Positions 1-10,801 of a stretch of DNA of 64,000 nt are shown in pieces (position 1 is the first letter of the stretch; each line of letters starts with the position of its first letter). Under the pieces are notes generated by a model, which made no database searches, had not been told where the DNA came from, and worked only from the letters and a program-made list of their open reading frames with translations. This DNA comes from Saxidomus purpurata. Its lineage: Eukaryota > Mollusca > Bivalvia > Venerida > Veneridae. The translations under genes and the position numbers were made by a program. The stretch spans positions 34,564,672 through 34,628,671 of the forward strand of contig JAFMSR010000001.1 in NCBI GenBank assembly GCA_022818135.1. Direction: 5' to 3'.

Positions 1-3000
1 CTTCACTACAGTATAAATGCAGAAAATACACCAGAGGTTCAATATGTCGTTAACTCCCTAGGATGCACTTCCAAGAACATTTCAGAAATGCTTCATTGTT
101 TGAGAAAGATTCCGATGAATAATTTCACTGCTGATGTTAAAAAATTTAGCATTGAAGCAAGGAAATCAATAATGTCACGTGCACAGTTTTATGTGCCGAA
201 TTATGATGGAACACTTATAAATTGGAATGCAAGAGAACTTTGGAGAACAGACGATATCAACAGCGTGAATTCTGTAGAATTCTTTAGATCGATTGATTTT
301 CTCAATGGTTTTGACAAGTACGATGCAGCAGGTGTTCTTCAAATATTACTAAATATTTCTGATGCTGAGGAATTTGAACCATCTGAGACGGACATGCAAC
401 AGATTATCGGGGCAGCTCTACGAATGGGTTTTAACAAAACATTTTCCGACAAAGTAAATAAATTCGTCATGTCCGAATATACAGATTGGAATGATCCTTC
501 CAACCCTGAAAGGATTCGACTTAAAGTTGTGAATCTTTATACTGATATGATAAATAGCGTTCCAGCTATATAACTGAGCCAAATTCACGCCCGGAATCAT
601 TCTTCGAGGAGTAATTACATGTTTCCCTACAGTGCATGTTTTGAAGACACCAAGCTGGATACCTGGTGCAAGTCATAGTGATGAAATGCTGTTTCTAGCC
701 GGAATTGATAGGTTTACTTTTGCATCGCAGTGGGAAAAGGAACTTTCGCACCAGCTGATGAAATATTGGTCTAACTTTGCGAAATCTGGGTTAGTTATGT
801 TTTTCTTTTTTTAATTCATTATTTTACATTACACGTGATATGGGTTAATTTTTTTCTTTTAATATGGCTGAAATCCAAGACATTAAAATGTGAACATAAG
901 ATGGAGGAAAATGTCAAGGAAGTCAAAACTGACCTGCAATTCTCGCAAACTTGTGTTTCAGATTGCAAATTTGTAAATGAACTTGCAATAATGCAGCGCT
1001 CAAAATGTAGTACTAAAGAGCTAGAGTTTAGTTTGAAGAAGCTTGTGTCAGTCGTAATTTTATAATTTTAAAACTTAAACCAAATCAGCCGTGCAACACC
1101 CATGTGCATCGACGGTAGACAAACACTGAATGAGTATGCTAACTCATAAAAAGTAAATACTTAAAATACTTCGGATAGAAATTTACCTGTGTTGATGTTA
1201 ATTTCGAACTGGAAGTGGTCAATACATACTTAAGGTTCAGGCTGGATAGTGAAACAGTTTACATGTGCTAACGTTAAGTTCAATTCGGTAGAGGTTAGTG
1301 CATAACGAACGTGAATTCAGTTCGATTAATGAAACTGTACTGATAAAATGTCATACTTTTGTCTCTGTTTCGTCTGGTTCTAACCAGCAACAAACATGTT
1401 ACAGCTTGGGCTGATGTACGCATAAATACTTCCATTAAGGTCTTTACAATAAGAACCATAAACTCTTAACGACTTACATGAAAATCGTATCTTGCGCCCA
1501 GCGTATGCACATATCTCCCGTGAAGCGCACTTACTTTTTAGGAAAAACAGGTTGTAAGCATATTTCCAAGAATTCTCGGCTTCTAAAAACAAAATTAAAA
1601 TCTGCTAAAGCAGTCTTAACACAGCCTAACGAATCAAATTTGGATAATGTATCTGCATCTTATCATGACAATTAATGATTTTACAAAATGCGGTCCAAAA
1701 CAGTAGCTAATGCATTAAAGTTTCTTTTAGTAAAATTATGACGGGAAAAAACAAACAAAACAAAGACAAACGCGAAGCACGCTACTACACATAGATTTTT
1801 TGCAGTAAATGCGCGCGCGCGGACACTGTTCTTTACAGTTCTCGAATTTTACCAGTGTATTACAATTTTTCGATAATCGATAAAGGTTAAAAAGAGCCGG
1901 TATGCTAATTTAGATGAAATATACGCAGTCTGAAGTAGAAAATTGAACACTTTTGTGAAATTTAGGTCTTATGTCGGTAAGTCATTGCATTTCTGCGAAC
2001 ATGCATTTTAATTGGGGGTTTTAAAGGCAAATATACTGTAGATATTTCTCCGTATTTCTTTCAGCGGAGTTGCCTGTGTTTTAGGAACGTAGTTACGCCA
2101 AAATCCGTTCATATAATTTATATATATATTGTTCTGATTTATTCTTTTCTGTTCTGTTTCCTCTGGAACGGCTGTCTATCGCCAACCGTACCAATATTTC
2201 AAAATCCTAAAATCGACACTAAATATGGACCTACATGTTGACCTGACCAGAAATATTATCTAGTGTAACAGAAACCAAACTCGTTCGAAAAAAAATGATC
2301 CGAAGAAAATGTCATAGAAATAACTTATTTAAAGAAAAACAGCGTGCCGCAAGAATACCGACTGTTATAGCGCACTGGGTTGCTGTAAGCATTTTCTCTA
2401 CAGTAAACTGTCAACAAGCAACCATCCATGCTGTTGGGAAGACGTAAGCTAGCGAACGTATTAGTTATCAGAGGCGCCATTTAAGCACATTAAAAGCCTG
2501 TTTATTCTAGAGAGAATTTAAGTTCATTTTTAATTCATTTTAATAAGTTTAGGAACAATGCCTTTGTTTTATACTTTTATTCGCATCAAATCGCTATTTG
2601 AATGATGTGTACCTAAACATAGACAAATCCATATTGCAATCGGCACGTCCCAGTGCAATCCACGCTCTTGGCGACTCTAGCGTACCATGTCAGATTCATA
2701 TTTAAATTGAATCGGAACTACTACACTTCATTTCCGGATGAAATTTTAATTTTGGGGGGGGGGGGGCGGGGGCGTCTTATCAACGATCGTACGCTTGATT
2801 TTTACTTGAATTTCATCGGATTATTGTAATTAGAGTATGAATGAGCTGGGTGTAGAAGATTTGTATTAGAAAGTTTCCTAACGAGATAGGCAGACATATC
2901 CTTGTAAAAAACATACCCAAAACGGCAGTAAAATATACAGTGGTATCAAGAGCGATATTGGTCTCTGTTAACAAGTGTAACATGTAAGTTTGCATTATTG

Positions 3001-3567
3001 CCATGGCGAGTGTAAAACTCTGAGTTTATATTAAAACGCCAGCGTCACACAACTATAAACGACTATACTTAAAAGGTATTATCGTGCATTATGCATACCT
3101 ACTGGTGGTACTATATCGGACCACAGACAAGCATTTTTTACGCACACGAATAGACAGTGTGCAAAAATATGAAACTGCATGATGTAAGCTGTGTATTTGT
3201 ACAGAAGATAACTTTTATTCAATGAAGGTATGGTATCCTCATGAATCTAGTATATAATGCTTTTTATTCTTTCAGAAATCCGAATGAAGCTTCAGCAGAC
3301 ATGAACAGCATTACTGAGTGGCCTCAATACGAGATTACGAATCAGACATATATTGACTTGAGTAGAAATATAGCGGTTAAAAGATTTCTGAATGCTAGAG
3401 CTACCAATTTCTGGAAGACATTACTTCCGGACCTGATCACAGAGATACCAGATTGTGAAGACTGTGCCACCTGTGAAACCTCTGTGGCAGCAGTTACAAC
3501 ACTTACCTGGTGTCAGGTTTGGCTTGTTCTTGTCGCGAGATTGTTTTTCCACGTTATACAATTTTGA
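1..3567 (+). pseudogene. Carboxylesterase/cholinesterase-like gene, 3' part, with in-frame stop and frameshift
   Basis: Two exons of a type-B carboxylesterase (alpha/beta hydrolase) are visible; the 5' part, including the catalytic serine, lies left of the window. Exon 1 covers 1-789 and is open from base 1 in frame 1. It shows the family pattern LGC, then MLHCLRKIP, a YDGTLI segment, and the late SHSDEMLFLAG segment, where family members carry the catalytic His region. It ends at a GTTAGT donor (790). Exon 2 is 3276-3567 after TTCTTTCAG and restores the reading as AKSG/NPNEAS, continuing through the family's FW..LLPDL end. The last 25 or so residues are hydrophobic, which could be a GPI-anchor signal. 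Two lesions occur in exon 1: TAA at 571-573, after which homology continues in the same frame (LSQIHARNHSSRSNYMF), and a one-base shift near 628-636, after which homology continues in frame 2 (VLKTPSWIPGASHSDE). It is either a decaying gene or carries assembly errors. Confidence 0.75.
790..3275 (+). other. Intron of the esterase-like gene
   Basis: Stretch between the GTTAGT donor at 790 and the TTCTTTCAG acceptor ending at 3275. It holds a short GCGCGC run near 1811, a G homopolymer at 2754-2766 and no coding signal that I could support on either strand. Confidence 0.6.
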
Positions 3568-3664
3568 TACATTGTCTGTTTTATAAAAAGATTTGTTTGT
3601 CAAGAAAATGCGTGATTTCTAGTGATAAGCATGCTGTTATTAAAAATAATAATGATATTTAAAA

Positions 3665-4412
3665 CGCAGATGCTTGGGGTATGAACTCGCCACCCAGTCT
3701 AATACTTGTCCTATGTTGTACGGAACATATATGAATACAAGATTTGAAACAACTGAAAACTAGAATCGCATATTTAAGGCATTAGTGTAAATAAGGAATA
3801 ACTCACCCGGTTTTTCCAACGCAAAACTATTTTATAAATCAATTCCCACTCCAAACTGCATCGAATACGGTTGGATTTAGATAATTTCGAGAAAAACACT
3901 TCTGTTATTTCTGCACAAACCACATCTACTATATACATGCCGTTTTAAAGATAGGTTTCCCGTATGGCAGTATATCAAATAGCATGCCCCGGGTACCATT
4001 GCGTTTACAGTGCAGATTACATCTTGTGCTAGTACTATAGCTGGAAATTTAAAACTTCATAAATTTTCAGCGTTTCCCGCCGTAAAAAAATAATCATGAT
4101 GGGGCGATCAAAACATGCATGCGTCTGTGTACGTTTTCTATAGAAAAATGTCATAACTATAATATATGTTCAACGACGCATACTTGACTGTGCCGCTCAA
4201 CTTATATTTAACGACTGGTACCTTTATTACACGATCGTATTTACAGCGTAGCCGGGTGCCTATAGTTTACTATTTTTAGAAATGACATAAACACTATCCC
4301 TGAGATGTGATAAAAGGATTAAAGTTGTTTCAAATCTTGTATTCATATATATTCCGTACAACATTGGACAAGTATTAAATTGGGTGGCGAGTCCATACCC
4401 CAAGCATCTGTG
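3665..4412. mobile_element. Non-autonomous DNA transposon (MITE), about 750 bp, 8-bp TSD
   Basis: The left end (3665 onward, CGCAGATGCTTGGGGTATG) and the reverse complement of the right end (CACAGATGCTTGGGGTATG) match imperfectly over roughly 110 bp, through a segment reading ATGAATACAAGATTTGAAAC. Both ends are directly flanked by ATTTAAAA (3657-3664 and 4413-4420), an 8-bp direct repeat as expected of hAT-like elements, although the AT-rich word is weak proof. No ORF lies inside. Confidence 0.7.
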
Positions 4413-4420
4413 ATTTAAAA

Positions 4421-5398
4421 TGACTTCGTTGCTGTCATGAAATATAAATATGGGCAGGCAGCTTTACCCTTTGTCAAAGTATTTCATGTTTTTTTTCGGC
4501 GCAACCGTATTAAGCTCGCTTTTGACTGGAAGTTGAGAACTTTCAACCACCAATGAAATGACAATTAGAATGTATAATTGTTGAATTGAGAAATTTGCGC
4601 TGTAAGGCACCTTTTAATTGGATAATATCGAACGGGAAAGGTCAATAAAATACTCTTGTTTTTTTCAGTCTTTCTAAACGGGTTTATAAATTTAGTACAT
4701 AAATAATTTATATATGTCAACATAATTATGTCGTTAGCGCAAACTAATGTTAATTTTAAGTGTAGAGAAATTACAGTTCCACGGCCAGTGAATATCGGTC
4801 AATACCGGGTACTCCGAGTAACATTTTTGATAAGAAAACAAAGATAAAGTTTGTTTTCCTGATGAACATGTCACGGTAGATATCTAATTACAGTTTAGGA
4901 GAGAATAGGCAAGAGTCGGTTTAACATCTCTGCAAGTGAAGGGCCATGGGTTCGCGTTCCGGTCAGTGTGCACTTTTTTCTCAACTTGTGACATCACTGA
5001 TAATATAGCTACCAATCCCTTCCATATATTCAAAATTGTGACGATCATCTTTTTTTAAAGTTAGTTAATTTTTTAACACGTTTTAGACGAGCAATTGATG
5101 AAGAAAAGTTCACAGAATTGGTAAAAACACGTTTCTGTAACTTTGTTTCAGAAGCATTTGTAAAATATTAAAGACAATCCCTTTCGATTATGTTCAAAGC
5201 ATTCGCTGTGAGTACTTTTTTCTTAGTAACGTTGGACTAGATCAATGTACATATGTTGATAAACTGTAATAAGCAGATCATATTTCATTAAATATATTGA
5301 TGTACTATTCATTTTTTTCATACTATCTGTATATTTACTGTTCACTAGATAATACTTTCTTGTGTTGTTAGAAATCAAATTCTTCAGTACTTGTGTAG
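4421..5398. other. Intergenic, nothing recognised
   Basis: AT-rich sequence with no ORF, exon-like pattern or clear repeat that I can support. Confidence 0.5.
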
Positions 5399-5400
5399 TA

Positions 5401-5590
5401 CAGTAAACTTTGTTTATAACGAACTCATTCGGACCACCTAAATTTGTTCTTTATATCCGGAGTTTGTTATATCCATATAGAGTTTTAATAAAAAATAAAG
5501 AAAGAAAAAAATCGGTGGAGAAAATGTGTTCCTTATACAAAGAATTTCGTTATATCCGTATTCGTAATATACGGAGTATATTGTAAATAT
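5401..5590. mobile_element. pogo-like MITE, copy 1 (diverged)
   Basis: Begins CAGTAAACTTTGTTTATAACGA after TA and contains TATATCCGGAGTTTGTTATATCC. It is the same family as the copies at 15152-15334 and 48561-48747. The CAGTAAAC start and TA target fit short pogo/Tigger-type elements of the Tc1-mariner group. The right end is decayed, so the end coordinate is approximate. Confidence 0.5.
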
Positions 5591-5642
5591 ATTAGCGTAT
5601 GATTTATGTAATCATCTGACACTTTTAAAAACTTTCAATTTC

Positions 5643-6420
5643 ATGAGGTCGTTTTAAGATAATGAAATTGGTACACATGTGTTCTACAGGCCGTACAGTA
5701 TGAATTGGTGCACATGTATTATAGTAATCTAATATTGATATCAACCATAGTGTTTGCCGAATGATATTTGACCATGATAAAAGATTTATCTGAATATGAA
5801 ATGAAAAACATGAAAACTTTAAATTCATCTTTATTTTCAAGAAGCGATGTTTTATTACAACTGGAATATATCATGTTCATTCAGGGCTCTATTTTTGACA
5901 TTGTGTTTTACGAATGGAAATGTAAACAGATTTATTTTCCAGGGTTGAGCGACAAAAGAAAATGGAAAGTAAAGTGACATTTGATATTGTTTATACCATA
6001 TACATGTACCTTTTAATCGAATTAAATCATAAATTTTCATGTTTTCTTTAAGTGGAATAATGCGCTTTTTTTCAAGAAAAAATCCAGAAGGAATAGGTGT
6101 GTGAGATTGCGGTAGTGGAAGGGAAGCAACTCCTGTATGCAGTTGTTTTTTTAAAAGACTGTCTCAGTCAAAATAGGAAAAGTAATATTTGGCAAGTTAT
6201 TATTTCGTACTGGTAGCAGGAAGAGTTTGGTGTATTGGATTAAAAGCTATTATTTCCTCTACCCTGTATTTGAAACTGATGTTACACGTGTACTTGTATT
6301 TAGCGACCAACTGCTTCAGATGGCCTTTGGTTAATTTCTTTATACATGTAGCATACGATATTATTTGCATGAGGTCGTTTTAAGATAATGAAATTGGTAC
6401 ACATGTGTTATACTGATCTA
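5643..6420. repeat. Pair of near-identical 45-bp direct repeats about 725 bp apart
   Basis: The segment starting CATGAGGTCGTTTTAAGATA occurs at 5643-5687 and again at 6368-6412 with almost no change (ending TGTTCTAC and TGTTATAC). The rest of the interval is too diverged for me to call a full tandem duplication. It also contains, at about 6100-6280, a sequence shared with 57045-57225. Confidence 0.55.
6100..6280 (+). repeat. Dispersed repeat shared with 57045-57225
   Basis: About 180 bp including AAGCAACTCCTG, CAGTTGTTTT and TTCGTACTGGTAGCAGGAAG recurs in the same order and strand inside calmodulin B intron 4. The family is unknown to me, and no TSD or TIR was found. Confidence 0.55.
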
Positions 6421-7190
6421 AGGTCCATATGAATCATATTTATTAGGGGACACAAATATTACCACCAAAAAGTTTTCATCCGAATATATAAGATAAACAA
6501 AACCTTGTTTTCAGAAAGCTGTGCTTTTGTACATTCGAATGTATACAATATTCATAAAAGTATGCATGATGGAAATAGTATTTCACTAACATGGTCATCA
6601 AAAGAAAATGGATTGGTATTCACCATATTTTTAATGATATAATAACTTATAACCTGATTAAATCTTTTCATATCACTTTCATGTTTTCATTATGGTTGTC
6701 AATTACATTCATCATTTCTCTCAATTGTATACACTTGTTAATTCAACGAACAGATAATCATAATGAGTGCACAGTTTTTTCAGCAAATGGGTTGTGCAGT
6801 TAAACGCTTAGTTGATTAGATTGCAAAGTCGACTTCTCATCCGTAGAAGTACATTTGTACTTTCTTTCTCGTTAAGAGTTAATTAGATAGAGGATCGGCC
6901 AGCTATTTATCTTAGTAAATAGAAGATGAGATTACAGTCTGTGAAAGTTGCCTGGTTTAATGGTTTTGTCTACGTCATTTCAAGCGGCAAAATGAGACAA
7001 TTTCAAGTAAAACGAATATTGTCGTTTATTAATTTAACTGTGAGACAAAAAGTTACGTAATCACTATATATGTTGAAAACACGTTATACATGTAATCAAG
7101 GATTTAATTGACATGGGGTTTGAAAACTTCATTGCGCCGTTTACATGATTGGGAACACGCTCACTGTGCAGTTTGTTATGATCACTGACT
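6420..7190. other. Intergenic, nothing recognised
   Basis: AT-rich sequence with one short open frame (6591-6803) that has no recognisable features and is not supported as a gene. Confidence 0.4.
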
Positions 7191-8600
7191 GACTACACTC
7201 TGCAGGCCATGATTCGTCTGGAGACAACACTGTAACGGCAATATCTCGTCTCCAAACTACATTGCACGACAATAACGCGACTCGGATACTAAATAGTACG
7301 TGCACTATTTCGTCTCGGGTTTACACTGTACAGAATGTCATTTCTCGTCCCGAACCTACATCGTAGGCGGCATTTTTCGTCTTGAGATTATTCAGTGTGG
7401 ACTACCGACTACACTGTGCGAGTCATATTTCGTCCTTAACAACAATTTACGGACAACATTTCGTCTCAAAACTGCACTACAGGAGTCATGTCAGGAAAAT
7501 AAACTTTAAGCTCTGTATCTCGTTTTAGACAACATTGTTCAGTCCATATCTCTTCTCGAGACGACACTGTACACGCTCTTTCTCATCTTAAGACGACTGT
7601 ATCTCGTCTAGATTACACTGTAAGGGCCAATATCTCGTCTCAAGACTACACAGTACAGGACATAACACGTATCAAGACTAAAGTGTACATGACATATCTC
7701 ATCTTGAGACTACACAGTACAGGACATATCACGTCTCGAGACTACACAGTTCATACCATATCACATCTCGAGACTACACTGTACACGCTATACCACATCT
7801 AGAGATTACACTGTTCATGCCATATCACGTCTCGAGACTACAACGTCCAGGCCAAATCACGTCTTGAGACTACACAGTACAGGCCATATCCCGTCTCGAG
7901 ACTGCACTGTACGGGAAAAATCTCATTTGAAATGACCATACATTGTCTCTCGAGATTACATTTGAAAAGCTATATTTTGTTTCAAGATTACACTACTGTA
8001 CGGGTCATATACCATTTCAAGACTATACTGTACGGGTCAAGTATCATCTCAGGACTATACTGCACGGGTCAATTCCCATCTCAAGACGCACTGTACCGGT
8101 CAATTTTCATCTCAAGAGTAAAATGTACGGGTCAATTCTTATCTCAAGACTGCACTGTACGGGTCAATTATCATCTCAATACTGCTATGTACGGGCCAAT
8201 TCCATTGTCAATACTATACTGTACGGGCCAATTCCCATCTCAAGTCTGCACTATAGGGCCAATTCTCATCTGAAGACTATACTGTACGGGCCAATTACCA
8301 TCTCAAGACTATACTGACCGGGCAAATTTCCATCTTCAGACTGCACTGTACAGGCCACTTCTCATCTCAAGACTGCATTGCACGGGCCAATTCTCAGCTC
8401 AAGACTGCATTGCACGGGCCAATTCTCATTTCAAGACTGCATTGCACGGGCCAATTCTCATCTCAAGACTTCTTTGCATTAGCACGGTAGCTTGGCCAAG
8501 ATACCTTCTTATCTTAAGAAATACCGCTGTTGAGTTGCACGGGCCAATTCTTATTTCAAGACTGCACTGTACGGGCCAAGTCTCATCTCAAGACTTCTTT
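7190..8600. repeat. Minisatellite, about 32-33 bp period
   Basis: Roughly 1.4 kb of imperfect tandem copies of a unit containing CTCGAGACTACACTGTACAGG followed by CCATATCACGT. The first half is richer in TCTCGTCT and the second half in CAATTCTCATCTCAAGACTG, so the array has two sub-types with a gradual transition. Long open frames on the plus strand here (7932-8317, with repeated CTGQ and ISRL words) are products of the repeat and not genes. Confidence 0.85.
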
Positions 8601-8679
8601 GCCTTAGCTGGAGCACCAGAAGCCGTAGCTTGGAAAAGATACTCTGTTACTTTACTTAATAAAATACCGCTGAAACGTT

Positions 8680-8948
8680 GGCAGTAGCAGTAGCTGGCAG
8701 TAGCAGTAGCAAAAACGTGAAGTTGGCAGTAGCAGTAGCTGGCAGTAGCAAAGTGAGCAAAAACGTAGCGAGTAGCAAGAAGTGAAGTTGGCAGTAGCAG
8801 TAGCTGGCAGTAGCAGTAGCAAAAACGTGCAGTTTGCAGTAGCAGTAGCTGGCAATAGCAGTAGCAAAATCATGAAGTTGGCAGTAGCAGTAGCTGGCAG
8901 TAGTAGCAAAAAGGTGAAGTTGGCAGTAGCAGTAGTTGGCAGTAGCAA
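8680..8948. repeat. GCAGTA-based minisatellite
   Basis: Tandem 6-mers GCAGTA/GCAGTAGCTG are grouped into higher-order units ending AAAAACGTGAAGTTG. Open frames on both strands are low-complexity (AVAVAGSSS on plus, LLPATATAN on minus) and are explained by the repeat. Confidence 0.8.
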
Positions 8949-8949
8949 C

Positions 8950-10015
8950 GTTTTCTACTGCGGGTTCTCAGAATTGTCAAGATTTTGAAAAATCGTACCT
9001 TTAATGTATCCCTCTTATAAATTGATTTCGATTTCTTCCAACACAGGTATATATTTATTCAGTAATATGATTTGTGCTTCGCATTAATTAAGGTTCAAAA
9101 TAGTTGGTACTTCACAATCATGGCCAGTGCATACTCGTGAACGGGTTCTTAAAAATGTCTAGTTGAATAAAATATGACGTCAAAATTACCGTATGATTTC
9201 GTTGACAGAGAAATTATTTCGTATAGATCATTAATTTGTTTTGATCCGCGGTAAAAATGAAAAAGAAAGCAATTCAATCAGTCTCACAATGCAAAAAGAA
9301 AACCTAATTCTAGTGTAATAAAAAAACTTTTCAATCTGTCATAAGTTACCGGTATATTTTGAAAAATAAAATGATCGTTATCTCGATAATGGACTGATAA
9401 CGATTTGCCGTCAGCTTTCATTCTGAAAACATATTTTGATACGTGTGGGCACCATTAACTTTGTGTTTAGGGTGTTTTCTCCAGAACAGAAGGTCCTGGT
9501 TTACTAAATAGTATAGTATTCCTGTCAGAACACGAGGTATATTCTTGTAAATAACACTGATACCGCACATGCATCAGTCCACCTACAAGCGATCACAAAC
9601 TCACTGCCTCACTTTCGCGAATGTGCTAATACTCCAGGGTGATTAAATAAGCTACTGAAGCTTTCTTCTCCAACTAAATTTACGCTGACTCATGCAAAAA
9701 CACATTATAATTATGTTTCCATTATTTGAAATGCACCTGTAAAGACGGTAGCAGAACATATATCTCCCCAGAAACGTTACAATTTTGACGTACCTGCATC
9801 TGTTCTAATGATTCCAGCTTATTTTAAGATGTAAGTTGGCTTTTTCTGAAGCTTTATCATTTGCCCTCGAGATACCATCAATGACAGAAACAAGGATTAA
9901 TGGGAGAAAACGCGGCGATATCTACAGTACTGCCAACGGTAATTATTACAACCGAACCGCAACCATGCTACCCATTCATGTGATATTAAGTTATTTGTTC
10001 AACAACATTACATAC
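8950..10015. other. Intergenic, nothing recognised
   Basis: No ORF, exon or repeat that I can support. Confidence 0.45.
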
Positions 10016-10019
10016 GTCG

Positions 10020-10135
10020 AGCCGCTTTGGTGCGCGATAGCGCTTTCACTTAGCATTGGAGGGTCCCGAGTTTGATCTCAACCAGTGCCAAGATGTGGTA
10101 GAGTCCAAAGGCAAGACAGTTCATTCCACTCTCGC

Positions 10136-10190
<55 letters not shown>
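10020..10190 (+). repeat. tRNA-like SINE fragment with (CT)n microsatellite
   Basis: The segment 10020-10080 has a tRNA-like order: a box A-like TGGTGCGCGATAG, then a box B-like GAGTTTGATCTC about 38 bases later. It is followed by about 90 bp and then by a (TC)n run at roughly 10134-10187. This could be a worn tRNA-derived SINE. A true tRNA is not supported because the stems do not pair well. Confidence 0.4.
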
Positions 10191-10191
<1 letters not shown>

Positions 10192-10563
10192 ATCTGCGGG
10201 GTTGGTTTTATCTGTCATTAGTCTCCAGAGCGATTAATATAAGCTGTAAGAATGTATATGAGGTGTAATTTGTCTTTATGTATCCTATTTGGATTGTTAT
10301 TGTAATATGATATTGCACAAAACTAAAATGAGTATGGCCTTAGGTACCCTAGCCCTGTACAATGTTTCATTAAACTATATTGCCGTATCTGTGCCTAGAT
10401 GAAAATGGGCTATCACACAGATTAATCCCTTTTCGGTGAATTTATTTTAACTTCCTACATACAATTTTCTACAAACATTTAAAGTAGGACACAATCTTGA
10501 TAAATCATGTGAATACGGATGTCATGTGCATAATTTTGAGTTCATTGATAGTAGTCTTAAATT

Positions 10564-10630
10564 TGATTGGCGGAGTAAAGCTAGCTATAATCGGCGGGTA
10601 TATAAACGTTGGATTGCAACATCATTCAAA
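10564..10630 (+). promoter_or_regulatory. Core promoter of the Rho-like GTPase gene
   Basis: An inverted CCAAT box (GATTGG, 10565-10570) precedes a TATA box, TATATAAA, at 10599-10606. A start of transcription about 25-30 bases downstream (near 10630) would give a 5' UTR of about 170 nt before the ATG at 10802. Confidence 0.55.
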
Positions 10631-10801
10631 TCCGTATCGTGTTACGTTTACAAATAAACGAAGTACGTAAATAGCACTGCTACAATTCATTTATAACATT
10701 CATCGGATTGAGATTATTTTCGGACATTTTCTGTGTGGACATTCTTGTGTTAACAAATGTAACGTTTGTGCAGACTCAAGTGAAATACTTCTAGCTGAAT
10801 A

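Noticed and set aside
7932..8317. Overlapping plus-strand ORFs of 113 and 124 residues
   Set aside because: Both are read through the 32-33 bp minisatellite in two different frames; there is no gene structure.
9836..10075. 79-residue ORF as a gene
   Set aside because: Overlaps the tRNA-like repeat head and has no domain or splice context.
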